NCBI GenBank assembly: GCA_045596385.1
Contig: JAZOCC010000015.1
Location: 186,001 to 250,000, forward strand
Direction: 5' to 3'
DNA from: SIG307 sp045596385
Lineage (GTDB): Bacteria; Bacillota; Clostridia; Lachnospirales; Lachnospiraceae
DNA length: 64,000 nt
Part shown: one piece after another, positions 25,622 through 34,264 of the stretch
Position numbering within the stretch: position 1 is the first letter of the stretch
Layout: every line of letters begins with the position of its first letter
The notes under the pieces: generated by a model
What the model was told of the DNA's origin: nothing
The model's database searches: none
The model's input: only the letters and a program-made list of their open reading frames with translations
Translations under genes and position numbers: made by a program

Positions 25622-26632
25622 CTATACCAACGTCTGGAACCGGAACATCATATCAAACTGCCGCAGTAGCTTGAAATCGCCCTTTGCCGTAATATCACCG
25701 GACATAAATGCGCCCTGAAAGGTCACTCTGCCGTCTACAATACGTTCCATAACGGCACGGGTCAGCTTGGCATTCACATCTGCCGCCGGCACCTCCTCCG
25801 GATAACTGCAGAACAACCGCCCATCCTTAATTTCGACAAACAACGTACGGTCATTATCCGCAAATTGCAATGCATATTTCACGGAAAGCTTCTCCTCCGG
25901 CGCATGGAAATTTGTCCTCAGATTAGCAATAAACTCCATCTTAGGGTCCATCCCCGCACTGCTCTTTTCAAACATCCCCTTAAACATCTGGGAAAGCTCC
26001 TCGATATCCTCCTTCTGGCGCTTCACATACTTATCATCCGACACATACTTGGACAACTCTTCGCTCTCCTGTGGCGTAAGCGGAATCGGAGACGCTGCCA
26101 TATTTCTTGTAATCAGATTATTACTGCTTGGGAGCTGTAATTCCTTACGGGATACCGCCCGGTAAAAATGCTCTGCCCTTTTCTCAATAAGCTTTGCGTA
26201 CTCCGTATTGGTTTCAAACTCTACCTGATTATCCACAAAAGTACAAACACCCTCCGCCACTTTTCCGCCGAGCAATTCCCAAGAATTACGAAGTGCGCTC
26301 TCAGACCGGCGTTCTCCGCAGGTAGTTGCAACCACTACCGGCATCATATACATATTCTGTAGCTTCTTCTTATCGGCATATAACCAGCACGCATCCAGAA
26401 ACTGCTGCATATATCCACCGATTCCGTACCATTCCAACGGCACGGCAAGAATCACGCCATCCACTTCCTTTATGGTCCCGGACAGTGCCGCAATTTCGTT
26501 TTTCTGCTCGTATAAATTATACCGGCGTACCTGTACATTCAACTCATTCAGTACCTCTGCCAGCTTATTTACAACATAAATCGTAGGATCTTCAATGACG
26601 CCCCGTCCGCCGTAATAAACCGCTATCTTCAT
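25622..26632 (-). CDS. flavodoxin-fold NAD(P)H oxidoreductase fused to SCP2 domain
   Basis: 336 residues from ATG 26632 (RBS CGGAGGTGG). Residues 1-150 have an NADPH-dependent FMN reductase/flavodoxin-like fold (MKIAVYYGGRG, VDGVILAVPLEWYGIGGYMQQFLDACW). Residues about 230-336 are an SCP2 sterol-transfer-like domain (KYALQFADNDRTLFVEIKDG, MERIVDGRVTFQGAFMSGDI, AKGDF). The SCP2 part could hold a hydrophobic substrate next to the flavin (inference). It is a single gene with no regulatory site recognised. Confidence 0.8.
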   Translation of the reverse strand: MKIAVYYGGRGVIEDPTIYVVNKLAEVLNELNVQVRRYNLYEQKNEIAALSGTIKEVDGVILAVPLEWYGIGGYMQQFLDACWLYADKKKLQNMYMMPVVVATTCGERRSESALRNSWELLGGKVAEGVCTFVDNQVEFETNTEYAKLIEKRAEHFYRAVSRKELQLPSSNNLITRNMAASPIPLTPQESEELSKYVSDDKYVKRQKEDIEELSQMFKGMFEKSSAGMDPKMEFIANLRTNFHAPEEKLSVKYALQFADNDRTLFVEIKDGRLFCSYPEEVPAADVNAKLTRAVMERIVDGRVTFQGAFMSGDITAKGDFKLLRQFDMMFRFQTLV

Positions 26633-26743
26633 ATGCCACCTCCGGAATCCGTGCTCAGCACCCTTCTTATCTGTATGCATATTAAGTATAACCTTTTTTT
26701 CCGATTCCTTCAAGTCTAATCTTAGAGAATTCTACCCAAATCA

Positions 26744-27916
26744 CTACCTCCTTTCCTCTTTATTTTCAAAAAATACAAATTCCGCATCCGCAAATAAAAT
26801 CCGGTCTCCGTTTGCAAGGGGCATCTGTTCCTGTACCCCCAGTTCCCGGCCGTTCACCTTCGTTCCGTTTGTGCTGTTTAAATCCGACAACAACACTGTA
26901 TCTCCCTGTTTTATGAACTTTGCATGAAAACGGCTGACCGTATCCTTAAGAATCACATGATCCATATATCCCGAAAGGCTTCCTACATAAAATGGAAACT
27001 TTATTAAAAACACCGTTTCTCCGTTTCTCTGAGATATTAACGCCGGTCCTCTTTCAGGTTTCTTTACCGACAAAACCTTTGTATACTGCGGTTCCCATTC
27101 CGGCGCAGGCTCTCTGACACAAGGCACTGTAGCAGGAAGATAGTCCCGCGTTTCCTTCCCGCCCCGCGAAAACCGTATCCCTTCCATTTCCTTCCGCAGC
27201 CTTTCAAAAAACCCGGTTTTTCGTAAAGCTTTTCTTTCCGTCACCTCCGGCACTTCCTTTACGGGTCGTTGTACCCTCTTTCCTTGCATCGCTTCCGTTT
27301 TTGATTCCTTTGCATACCGATGTTCCGGACTCTCCTGTCCCGAAAGTTCCCGCCGTTGTTCCAAAACCGTTACCGTTTTTTGTACCTGTTCCCGCAACTT
27401 CTCCCGGATACGCTCCAGTGTCATGTCCGGCTCCTGCAATTGCATATACATGGCATAAACCATTGCAATAGCCTGTTCTTCCCTATAATCTACCCGGTTT
27501 AACAGTACCTCGAACAGCTTTCCCAGTTGCTCCGCAAAGGGAACACCGTATTCCGGATAATAGCAAAGCGTCACTTCATATTCCGGGATACGAAGATAAA
27601 TATATTCGGGAGCGATTATGAAATTGTCCTCCGAAAGCAGGTACTCCTTCCCTCTGCCCAGAACCTCCAAGATACCGTCCAATACCTTCTCTATCTGCTC
27701 CGCATTCATCGGTACTCTTTCAAATGTCATGGCAAGGTTCTTTTTTCCGGTAATGTCATATTTGTATGTATCTGCCCGCTCTGATCGCATCATGGGAAGC
27801 ACACCCGTAGGTTTCGCTTTTTGTACCATCTGTTCCTCAAAGGTATCCAGCGTCTTTCTCATTAACAAGTAGGTTCTCCCATCCGGCTCTTTTTTATATT
27901 CTTCACCGTCTATCAC
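26744..27916 (-). CDS. FHA-domain protein of the tad locus (DUF6382-type N-terminus)
   Basis: 390 residues, GTG start with AAGGAGGG upstream. The N-terminal half (1-180, YKYDITGKKNLAMTFERV, IAPEYIYLRIPEYEVTLCYYPEYG) matches the DUF6382 type found next to FHA domains. A basic, poorly conserved linker follows. The last 90 residues are an FHA domain (FYVGSLSGYMDHVILKDTVSRFHAKF, LSDLNSTNGTKVNG) that binds phosphothreonine. It is the last gene of the tad operon and suggests Ser/Thr kinase control of pilus assembly; no kinase gene is in the window. Confidence 0.83.
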   Translation of the reverse strand: MIDGEEYKKEPDGRTYLLMRKTLDTFEEQMVQKAKPTGVLPMMRSERADTYKYDITGKKNLAMTFERVPMNAEQIEKVLDGILEVLGRGKEYLLSEDNFIIAPEYIYLRIPEYEVTLCYYPEYGVPFAEQLGKLFEVLLNRVDYREEQAIAMVYAMYMQLQEPDMTLERIREKLREQVQKTVTVLEQRRELSGQESPEHRYAKESKTEAMQGKRVQRPVKEVPEVTERKALRKTGFFERLRKEMEGIRFSRGGKETRDYLPATVPCVREPAPEWEPQYTKVLSVKKPERGPALISQRNGETVFLIKFPFYVGSLSGYMDHVILKDTVSRFHAKFIKQGDTVLLSDLNSTNGTKVNGRELGVQEQMPLANGDRILFADAEFVFFENKEERR

Positions 27917-27934
27917 TGTCTTCCCTCCTTCGCT

Positions 27935-28156
27935 CTATTTTGAAAGGAACTCAAATGCGGTATCGGTAATCCTTATAAGCTGTGAAGCCTCCGTTTTTTG
28001 TTCACTAAATACCGCATCATACAACTCTGCCGCCTGCTTTTGTACCGTTACATACTGATACACAGTTAACTTTACCAATAAAAAAGTAAGTAACAACATC
28101 GTAGGGTACAGCAGTGTCGCCTCTACCGTCATGGATGCTGTAAGTCTCTGTTTCAT
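27935..28156 (-). CDS. small TadE-like pilus protein
   Basis: 73 residues from ATG 28156 (RBS AAAGGGGTG). It starts MKQRLTASMTVEATLLYPTM, the short basic leader plus hydrophobic helix typical of TadE/pseudopilin proteins with the VEA motif. The rest is a short soluble tail. It sits 16 nt after the prepilin peptidase gene. Confidence 0.75.
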   Translation of the reverse strand: MKQRLTASMTVEATLLYPTMLLLTFLLVKLTVYQYVTVQKQAAELYDAVFSEQKTEASQLIRITDTAFEFLSK

Positions 28157-28172
28157 ATTGCACCCCTTTCGT

Positions 28173-28616
28173 CTAGCCATAGACCTCTAACATACGCATG
28201 GTAAGATAGCCTAATAAAAGAAAGGGTAGAAACGGGATTCTGCTCTTTTTCCCTGCTTTTTTCGCAACCAGAAGTACTGCGGAACACACTCCTGCGTATA
28301 ACATTGCAAAAAAGACAAAGGTTACGGTTCCCCATAAACCGAATGCTGCTCCGCACGCCAATACCACCACGCTGTCCGCAATCCCGATTGCTTCCTTTGA
28401 AAAATAGGAACACACAATGAGTATCGCACCTATCATTGCCCCTCCCAATGCAGATTCCCTGCTTACAGTTCCAAACTGACCGGAAAACAAAAGAATTACG
28501 GATACCGCCAACAGTCCCCGTGGTGTAATCCCCAGATATCTCTTATCCTGTATTGCCAGCCAAAGCAACGCCGGAATGGCGCACAGCTCCCTTATCACAC
28601 TTCCCCACATCTCCAT
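28173..28616 (-). CDS. prepilin peptidase (TadV/CpaA type, A24)
   Basis: 147 residues from ATG 28616 (AAAGGAG, 7 nt), overlapping the previous stop as TAATG. There are four to five membrane helices. The two catalytic aspartates are visible: IQDKRYLGI after the first helix and GIADSVVV, where GIAD replaces the usual GxGD glycine. It would cleave the leader of Flp and TadE/F pseudopilins at the inner face of the membrane. Confidence 0.82.
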   Translation of the reverse strand: MEMWGSVIRELCAIPALLWLAIQDKRYLGITPRGLLAVSVILLFSGQFGTVSRESALGGAMIGAILIVCSYFSKEAIGIADSVVVLACGAAFGLWGTVTFVFFAMLYAGVCSAVLLVAKKAGKKSRIPFLPFLLLGYLTMRMLEVYG

Positions 28617-29512
28617 TAAGAATCTCCTTTTTCGATTTTTCCGCATTTACTACAGGCCCGATAGTGATTTTTTACCTCATCCAAATTACATTCCTTTACC
28701 ATTCGCTTAATTGCGGAGCAGGTCGACACCTCATGATACCTTGTGCCGTATTCCGTAATAAACACCTGCATTCCGTTACACAATACGGGAGTACAAAACT
28801 CACAAGCGTAGTACTTGGCTCCGGAAGCATTTCGTTCGCTTCCCACATGCTCCGACAGCACAGGAGTGACATCGATTTTTATATAACTGCAGTTTCTCTT
28901 TCTGTGATATACACTTCCGTGCTCCGTCATATAAACCGTATTTCCGGTCTCTGTACTCTCTCCCTTCTCTCTCTGTAGTTCACCCTCTCCGGTCCAGTCC
29001 CGATATGCAATGCGCATCACATAGAACCTTCCCTCTCCCTTTGTCAGAACATCGGAAGGCTTTACCCGAAAGTGTATTTCCGCATAGTTTTTGGCTCCGG
29101 ATGTTTCCGTGCTTACCCAGATTCCTCCAAGCCCCTGTGCCACTCGGGCCTGCTCAAGAATTTCCTTGTCACAACGCGCATAAAACATGGTAGTCATCGC
29201 CGCATCCTGCACAATTTTCTGATCAAAAATTTCCAAAAGCGTCTCTGCTACAGCATTTTCTCCACCTGCCAGGCGCTCTGCAGCGTAGGAATACGCAGCC
29301 GTCTCTCTGGCTACCGTAATCCCGGCCTCCGCCATAACTATTTCCGCACGGAGAACATAAAACATTTGGATCAGGTACATTACCGCAAAGAAAAACACAG
29401 GGAATGCCACCGAAGCCTCTACCGTTAAAGATGCATTCTGATATCTGCTCTTACGTTTCCGGCGCAATAGATTTTTATGAATCTTGTCGCAAGTTTTTTT
29501 ATACAATGTCAT
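28616..29512 (-). CDS. TadE-like pseudopilin with two zinc-ribbon-like C-terminal repeats
   Basis: 298 residues from the ATG at 29512 (weak AAAGAAA RBS); the frame is open to 29704 with no better start. After a basic leader it has SRYQNASLTVEASVAFPVFF, a TadE-type hydrophobic helix with VEA. The C-terminal third has two copies of the same small module: VYMTEHGSVYHRKRNCSYIK...YYACEFC and VFITEYGTRYHEVSTCSAIK...YRACSKC. Each has a YH, a C and a CxxC, like a metal-binding module found on secreted Firmicutes proteins. Such a decoration on a pseudopilin is unusual. Confidence 0.78.
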   Translation of the reverse strand: MTLYKKTCDKIHKNLLRRKRKSRYQNASLTVEASVAFPVFFFAVMYLIQMFYVLRAEIVMAEAGITVARETAAYSYAAERLAGGENAVAETLLEIFDQKIVQDAAMTTMFYARCDKEILEQARVAQGLGGIWVSTETSGAKNYAEIHFRVKPSDVLTKGEGRFYVMRIAYRDWTGEGELQREKGESTETGNTVYMTEHGSVYHRKRNCSYIKIDVTPVLSEHVGSERNASGAKYYACEFCTPVLCNGMQVFITEYGTRYHEVSTCSAIKRMVKECNLDEVKNHYRACSKCGKIEKGDS

Positions 29513-29645
29513 GAAAATTTCTTTAAGATAAACGAAAACGGCCGTAAGAGTAGGGGAGGAAAAGAGTATTGCCGTTTTCGCGGAGAGATAATTATCACGC
29601 CGAAATCGTTTAAGAACAGATATCAAAATGCACCTCCTTTTGTAA

Positions 29646-32108
29646 TTATTCGTAAGCATATGCGTACACATTGTCATCCGTGCGGTAAGATAGTTCCCAC
29701 ACACACCGGTTCATACGAAACGACTCCTGATAACTCTTCCTTAAATTTTCCTGAATCAAATCCGCCGCCCGGTATTTTTTATTCTCCTTAGATGTTAAAA
29801 ACAGAAACAGCTGCAAAAATTCGTTATAGCCAAAAGTGAGACCCTTGTCATCCTTTCTCTGTTTTGCTTTTTCTAAAACAAATGTCCTTGAAAACATCAA
29901 AAGCTCCTGAAATGTCAGGTTCCCGCCGTTTTTACCGGGATATAACAGCAAACGTTTTCCCTGTAAAAAAGCTGCCGTATCGATTATGGCCTCCTCTAAT
30001 GCCCACACAAACAATAGCAGAAAAACCACAATACTTTTCAGCGCCGGTAATCCGATAATACCGCAAGCCGCCAAAGCCGCCTGCTCCACCGGAGCCTTTC
30101 TGGTACTGTCCGTATAAAGAGAAACAAAATGCAGGATTGTACGAATCGCACAGATTCTCATAGCTACCGATGACAGATTTTCCCGGTCTGTCGCTTTCCC
30201 TGCTATTAAATACTCCTTCTCATAAGACAGCGCTCCGCTTTTATTTTCCTCCAGATAGTCATCAAAATGTGTTGCAAGATAGGAGTGAAATAAAAAGGCG
30301 TCCGAAGCCCCGTTCATTATCGATTCCGCAGAAAAATCCTTCGGAAGCAAATTTTGCAGCTCACCGAATATTTCACTCATATCGGTTCCCAAAAGAGAAA
30401 AAATGTCGAAGCTCTTTTCCTCATATCGAAATCCCGAGGGCAGATAAGAAGAATCCAGTTCCTTTTCCGAAAGTTCCTTATCCGTTAAAAAACCAAGAAA
30501 ACCGTCTGCCACCTCTTTGGAAATCATAGACTCCACTCCGTCATACAAATTTTCCGTCAAAGATATCTCACCGTAATTCATCTTTAACCCGTAAAAGGAG
30601 TAAACGCTTACCGATTCTCTCTCTGTTTTCAGCCCGCTTACCGCCTCCCGAAGGGACTTCACATCGGTTTTCTGAATTTGTTGTTTTATATTCCACAGGC
30701 TCGATTTATTATCCAACAGCGTCTGTTTCATTTGATCAAAATCGTATCCGTCCAGATCCTCGTAAAACAAATATGTATCCAGTTCCTCCCGGTATTCCTG
30801 TTCCGATTCTTCGTCAATCACAAATTGCAACGCATCCAATACCGTTTCGCAGGTTTTCTTCACCTTCTTGGCCTTTACAAGTTCTTTCTGAACTTCTTCC
30901 ACATATTCATATGCCTCACCGCATATGTCCCTCACTTTCTTACATTTCTTAACAAAGGTCTCTTCTGATTTCATCATCTCCTTTGCGGAGTTTTCCTGCT
31001 CTTCCTTTTTCTCTTCTAGATTCTTCTGTTCCTCCTCCAATAACTCTTTCTCTTCTTTCAGCTGCTTGGATTGAGTCTCATAATCCTTTTGTTGCTCACT
31101 CATGGCTGCCAGTCCTGCTTTTACATCCGCCACCTGCTTGGTTAGCTTTGCAATTTCTTCTTCATCACCCTTTTTCAAAATCAGCGTTCCTAACTTCCCC
31201 AATATCTCTGTATAATACAAGGCCGCACTTTCCATATTATCCTTTAACTCGGATGACTTGGTCGAAATATCTTCCAAAGCCTCATCTATTTCCTCCAGGC
31301 GCTCCGCACATTCCGCTTCTCTCTTTTCCCGTTTTTCCATTTCATCCGCCAGATTTTCCAATCCCTTGCAAAGGTCTCCGAGAAATTCGTACGGATTTTC
31401 ATGATTCCCAAGAAAAGCCTGATACACCTGCGTCCGGTCAAAATAGTCTGCTGCCCCCTCCGGATCCGTGCAGAAATACTTTACATAAACATCCTTTTGG
31501 AACAAAACATTTTTCCCACCTAAAAATTTTTCAAGCTTCGCGATATCTACTCCGTCTATCAGTTCAATCATGTGTAAAATCTTTTCATCTACCTTAGCAT
31601 ATGCATTATCGGTAGCTGCCTTTGCCCCCGCAATTTCCAGATGTGCATTGGCTTGCTCCGTCATTCCCGAAAGCTCTGCCAGTGTCGTTATAAGCTCCGG
31701 GACGGCACGGTACTTCATGGCTGTAATTGCCTGAGTATAGAAGCCTTCCAGCTTATTGTCGGTTAATTTCGAAACGGATACCACACCAAAATCCGCACCG
31801 GAACGAAGCAGCAGCGAACGCTCTCCGTCTCTTTTTACCGTCATATATGCCACATCCTCCGCAATCCTTTGTTCCGTATAATTCAACGCACCTTCTCCTG
31901 ACGGCACCTCCCGTCCGAATATGTGATACTCCTCATACAACGGATTCAAATAGGCGGCAAAATAATTTTCCACCGCCAAACGTGCAGCCGAAGCATGATA
32001 TGAGGATCTCGCAGTATATGCGGCCATCTCAAAAAAGGAAAGAATAAAGCTAAACATTATCATGAAAACCAAAGAAAAGAATACCGTGACAGTTCCCTTC
32101 TGTCTCAC
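29646..32108 (-). CDS. DUF5702 protein of the tad locus (large TadG/TadE-like, coiled coil)
   Basis: 820 residues, GTG start overlapping the flp stop by 4 bp. The N-terminus (GTVTVFFSLVFMIMFSFILSFFEMAAYTARSSY) is a pseudopilin-like transmembrane helix and matches DUF5702. A coiled coil covers about 250-420 (Glu/Lys-rich), and a second hydrophobic segment (PALKSIVVFLLLFVWALEEAII) lies near 690. It is probably an outward-facing structural component of the pilus machine. The exact role is unknown. Confidence 0.8.
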   Translation of the reverse strand: MRQKGTVTVFFSLVFMIMFSFILSFFEMAAYTARSSYHASAARLAVENYFAAYLNPLYEEYHIFGREVPSGEGALNYTEQRIAEDVAYMTVKRDGERSLLLRSGADFGVVSVSKLTDNKLEGFYTQAITAMKYRAVPELITTLAELSGMTEQANAHLEIAGAKAATDNAYAKVDEKILHMIELIDGVDIAKLEKFLGGKNVLFQKDVYVKYFCTDPEGAADYFDRTQVYQAFLGNHENPYEFLGDLCKGLENLADEMEKREKREAECAERLEEIDEALEDISTKSSELKDNMESAALYYTEILGKLGTLILKKGDEEEIAKLTKQVADVKAGLAAMSEQQKDYETQSKQLKEEKELLEEEQKNLEEKKEEQENSAKEMMKSEETFVKKCKKVRDICGEAYEYVEEVQKELVKAKKVKKTCETVLDALQFVIDEESEQEYREELDTYLFYEDLDGYDFDQMKQTLLDNKSSLWNIKQQIQKTDVKSLREAVSGLKTERESVSVYSFYGLKMNYGEISLTENLYDGVESMISKEVADGFLGFLTDKELSEKELDSSYLPSGFRYEEKSFDIFSLLGTDMSEIFGELQNLLPKDFSAESIMNGASDAFLFHSYLATHFDDYLEENKSGALSYEKEYLIAGKATDRENLSSVAMRICAIRTILHFVSLYTDSTRKAPVEQAALAACGIIGLPALKSIVVFLLLFVWALEEAIIDTAAFLQGKRLLLYPGKNGGNLTFQELLMFSRTFVLEKAKQRKDDKGLTFGYNEFLQLFLFLTSKENKKYRAADLIQENLRKSYQESFRMNRCVWELSYRTDDNVYAYAYE

Positions 32109-32269
32109 GACAATACCTCATTCATACTCTTCTCCAGCGCATTCATTGCCTTTGTAACCATATTTCCCAGTTGCTCCTTAAAAATCAATACCAAAGCAAT
32201 CAGCACCACCAGAATCAAAATAACTTCAACTACTCCTACACCTTTGTTATTTCGCAAAATATTTTTCAT
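32105..32269 (-). CDS. flp: Flp-type (type IVb) pilin
   Basis: 54 residues from ATG 32269 (RBS AGGAGGAG). It reads MKNILRNNKGVGVVEVILIL, then a hydrophobic helix and a short amphipathic tail (KAMNALEKSMNEVLS). The GV-G-VVEV stretch fits a prepilin cleavage site with Glu at +5, and the size fits Flp1-like pilins. It should be the main subunit of the pilus. Confidence 0.88.
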   Translation of the reverse strand: MKNILRNNKGVGVVEVILILVVLIALVLIFKEQLGNMVTKAMNALEKSMNEVLS

Positions 32270-32301
32270 CCTACACTCCTCCTGTTCTGTTATCCTCTCG
32301 T

Positions 32302-33504
32302 TTACATTGTAAAAAATGCCGGTATCATTACCACTGCCATTACCAAAAACAACATCCCCATCATAGGAAATAAAAGCTTTGTCTGGGCTTCTTCTCCTTT
32401 TTTTGCCGCTTGTTCCCGGTGCATCTCCCACGCCAGCTGTACTTCGTTTTCCAGATTCTTTCGCAGGCCACCGCTTCCCTTTTGTAGCTGGCTGACTAAC
32501 AAAGAGGCACACCTGAGATACGGTTTTAATGAAATTCTTCTGCCGAAGGCCTCATACGCTTTGGCCTCCGAAGTCCCGTTTTTTAACTCCCCTACTAACA
32601 TAAGAATTTCCTCTCCGATTGCGCTTTTTTTGCCCGTACTCTCCGCCTTTGCCCGGTATTCCGCTCCGAGACGCTCCCAGCTTCCCCGCAAACTCATCCC
32701 GGCTCCCGTATATAAGGTAAGCTTTGTAATGAGACGCGGGTATTCCGACAAAAGCTCCTCTGCCCGCAGCTTTCTTGCCTTTTCTCTTTCCTGACGTTTT
32801 GAAAAAATTAACAGAAAAGGCAAAAACAAGAGCCCCACAAGCAATACACCCCACAAAGAACCGGACTTCTCCGGACGGCCGATTGCAACCGGACCGACTG
32901 CTTCCGGAAGATAAAAGCCATCTTCCCCGGACGTCGATTTTTCCAGCACACGCAACTCCTCCTGCGCTCCGTAGAGAAGAGCCTCTTTACTTCCGACCTC
33001 ATAAGGTAACACCTTTACCGTAAACCAATGCTCCCGTTCCTCTTTCCCAAAGCTCATCCTGGCCTGCAATTGCACTTCATACGCTTCCGTAAGGTGTTCT
33101 CTCCGCACCGTTCCTTCTTTTGTAACCACATTGTTATCCGAACTGCTCCATCGGATTTCCACACCGGTCTCCGGGATACTTTGTGGTAACGATACCGATT
33201 CGGACAAATCCGCCACTTCTTCTCCCCGGACTCCGAAAAACTCTTTCAGAATACAAATTGTCTCCGAAAAAGCCATATTGATTTCTTCCTCCGTCCGCTC
33301 CCTGGACTCCACCTCCAACGTCCATTCTTCCGAAGTTTCTTCCAATAAAAGCGCTACCGTTTCCTTCCGTGTCCCGCTTTCCGGTCGTTCTATCCAGATG
33401 CGCGTATCTTCCTCTTTCCCACTTTCACGAAACAGAAGAAATACCGCCGTCACAAATACGATACTCCCGATGATTCCCCATTGAATCTTTTCTTTTTTAC
33501 TCAT
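32302..33504 (-). CDS. tadC: TadC-like inner-membrane protein with extracytoplasmic Ig-like insert
   Basis: 400 residues, RBS AAAGGAGGG. The C-terminal part (about 215-400) is a type II/IV secretion F domain (LLSEYPRLITKLTLYTGAGMSLRGSW, CASLLVSQLQKGS, KLLFPMMGMLFLVMAVVMIP). An N-terminal membrane helix (11-25) is followed by about 170 residues outside the membrane. These include WSSSDNNVVTKEGTVRR and a VKVLPYEV strand, the pattern of an atrophied bacterial Ig (aBig) domain. Standard TadC proteins lack this extra part. Confidence 0.82.
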   Translation of the reverse strand: MSKKEKIQWGIIGSIVFVTAVFLLFRESGKEEDTRIWIERPESGTRKETVALLLEETSEEWTLEVESRERTEEEINMAFSETICILKEFFGVRGEEVADLSESVSLPQSIPETGVEIRWSSSDNNVVTKEGTVRREHLTEAYEVQLQARMSFGKEEREHWFTVKVLPYEVGSKEALLYGAQEELRVLEKSTSGEDGFYLPEAVGPVAIGRPEKSGSLWGVLLVGLLFLPFLLIFSKRQEREKARKLRAEELLSEYPRLITKLTLYTGAGMSLRGSWERLGAEYRAKAESTGKKSAIGEEILMLVGELKNGTSEAKAYEAFGRRISLKPYLRCASLLVSQLQKGSGGLRKNLENEVQLAWEMHREQAAKKGEEAQTKLLFPMMGMLFLVMAVVMIPAFFTM

Positions 33505-33513
33505 AGCCCTCCT

Positions 33514-34263
33514 TTACAGAGAAACCGCCGTCACCTTGTCCACCACCAGACAAAGTACAAAATACACCACCAATACCGTCGTCATCACACCAACACCCAC
33601 CGCATTGTGATAAAGAGGCGTTAAAAAATCCGGCATAAACAACCGCAAATAAATAAGCATCGCGAAGGGCATGACCTTCATCACTTTTGCCTCGTACTCC
33701 CGGCTGTGCAACACCGACCGGATATAGCGCAAAGTCTCCTGCTTATCCCTTATTACATGCTCCGTATTTTCAATCACCTGCTGCACCGCACCTCCGGTTC
33801 GCTTTGCAATAAAAAGCACCTCCGCAAAGTCGCCGATATCCTCACACAGAGCCTCATTTGCCCATTCGGAAAATGCGGTTTCCACCGGCGTCCCCAGTTG
33901 CATCTTACGTTCCAGTCGCGTAACCTTCCGCAAAAAAGGCTCATCTTCTTTTACTGTAGTCAGCATTCCCTTTTTTCCCTCTCCCACTGCCTGTTCCAAA
34001 GAATACCCAACCAAAAGAGCCTCCTTTAAAAAGCCCAAATATTCAACAAAATACTCCTGTTCCTTTTCCTGCTTCCGTTGCTCGTCTTTCTTTTTTGTCT
34101 GCTTCCAGAAAAGTCCCACACAAACCGGAACACAGAGTAATCCCCACAGACTTTTAAAAAACAACCAGGCAATCAAACTGCCGATGGCAAGTCCCTTTCC
34201 TACAGCAAGCCATACCCAACCGCACAGGCTTTTCTTTCTGATTTTCTTTTGTTTCTTTGTCAT
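33514..34263 (-). CDS. tadB: TadB-like inner-membrane platform protein
   Basis: 249 residues from ATG 34263, starting 1 nt after the tadA stop (TGAGATG). It has two N-terminal membrane helices, a T2SSF domain (YLGFLKEALLVGYSLEQAVGEG, ALCEDIGDFAEVLFIAKRTGGAV) and a C-terminal pair of helices. With TadC it forms the inner-membrane base for pilus assembly. Confidence 0.86.
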   Translation of the reverse strand: MTKKQKKIRKKSLCGWVWLAVGKGLAIGSLIAWLFFKSLWGLLCVPVCVGLFWKQTKKKDEQRKQEKEQEYFVEYLGFLKEALLVGYSLEQAVGEGKKGMLTTVKEDEPFLRKVTRLERKMQLGTPVETAFSEWANEALCEDIGDFAEVLFIAKRTGGAVQQVIENTEHVIRDKQETLRYIRSVLHSREYEAKVMKVMPFAMLIYLRLFMPDFLTPLYHNAVGVGVMTTVLVVYFVLCLVVDKVTAVSL

Positions 34264-34264
34264 C

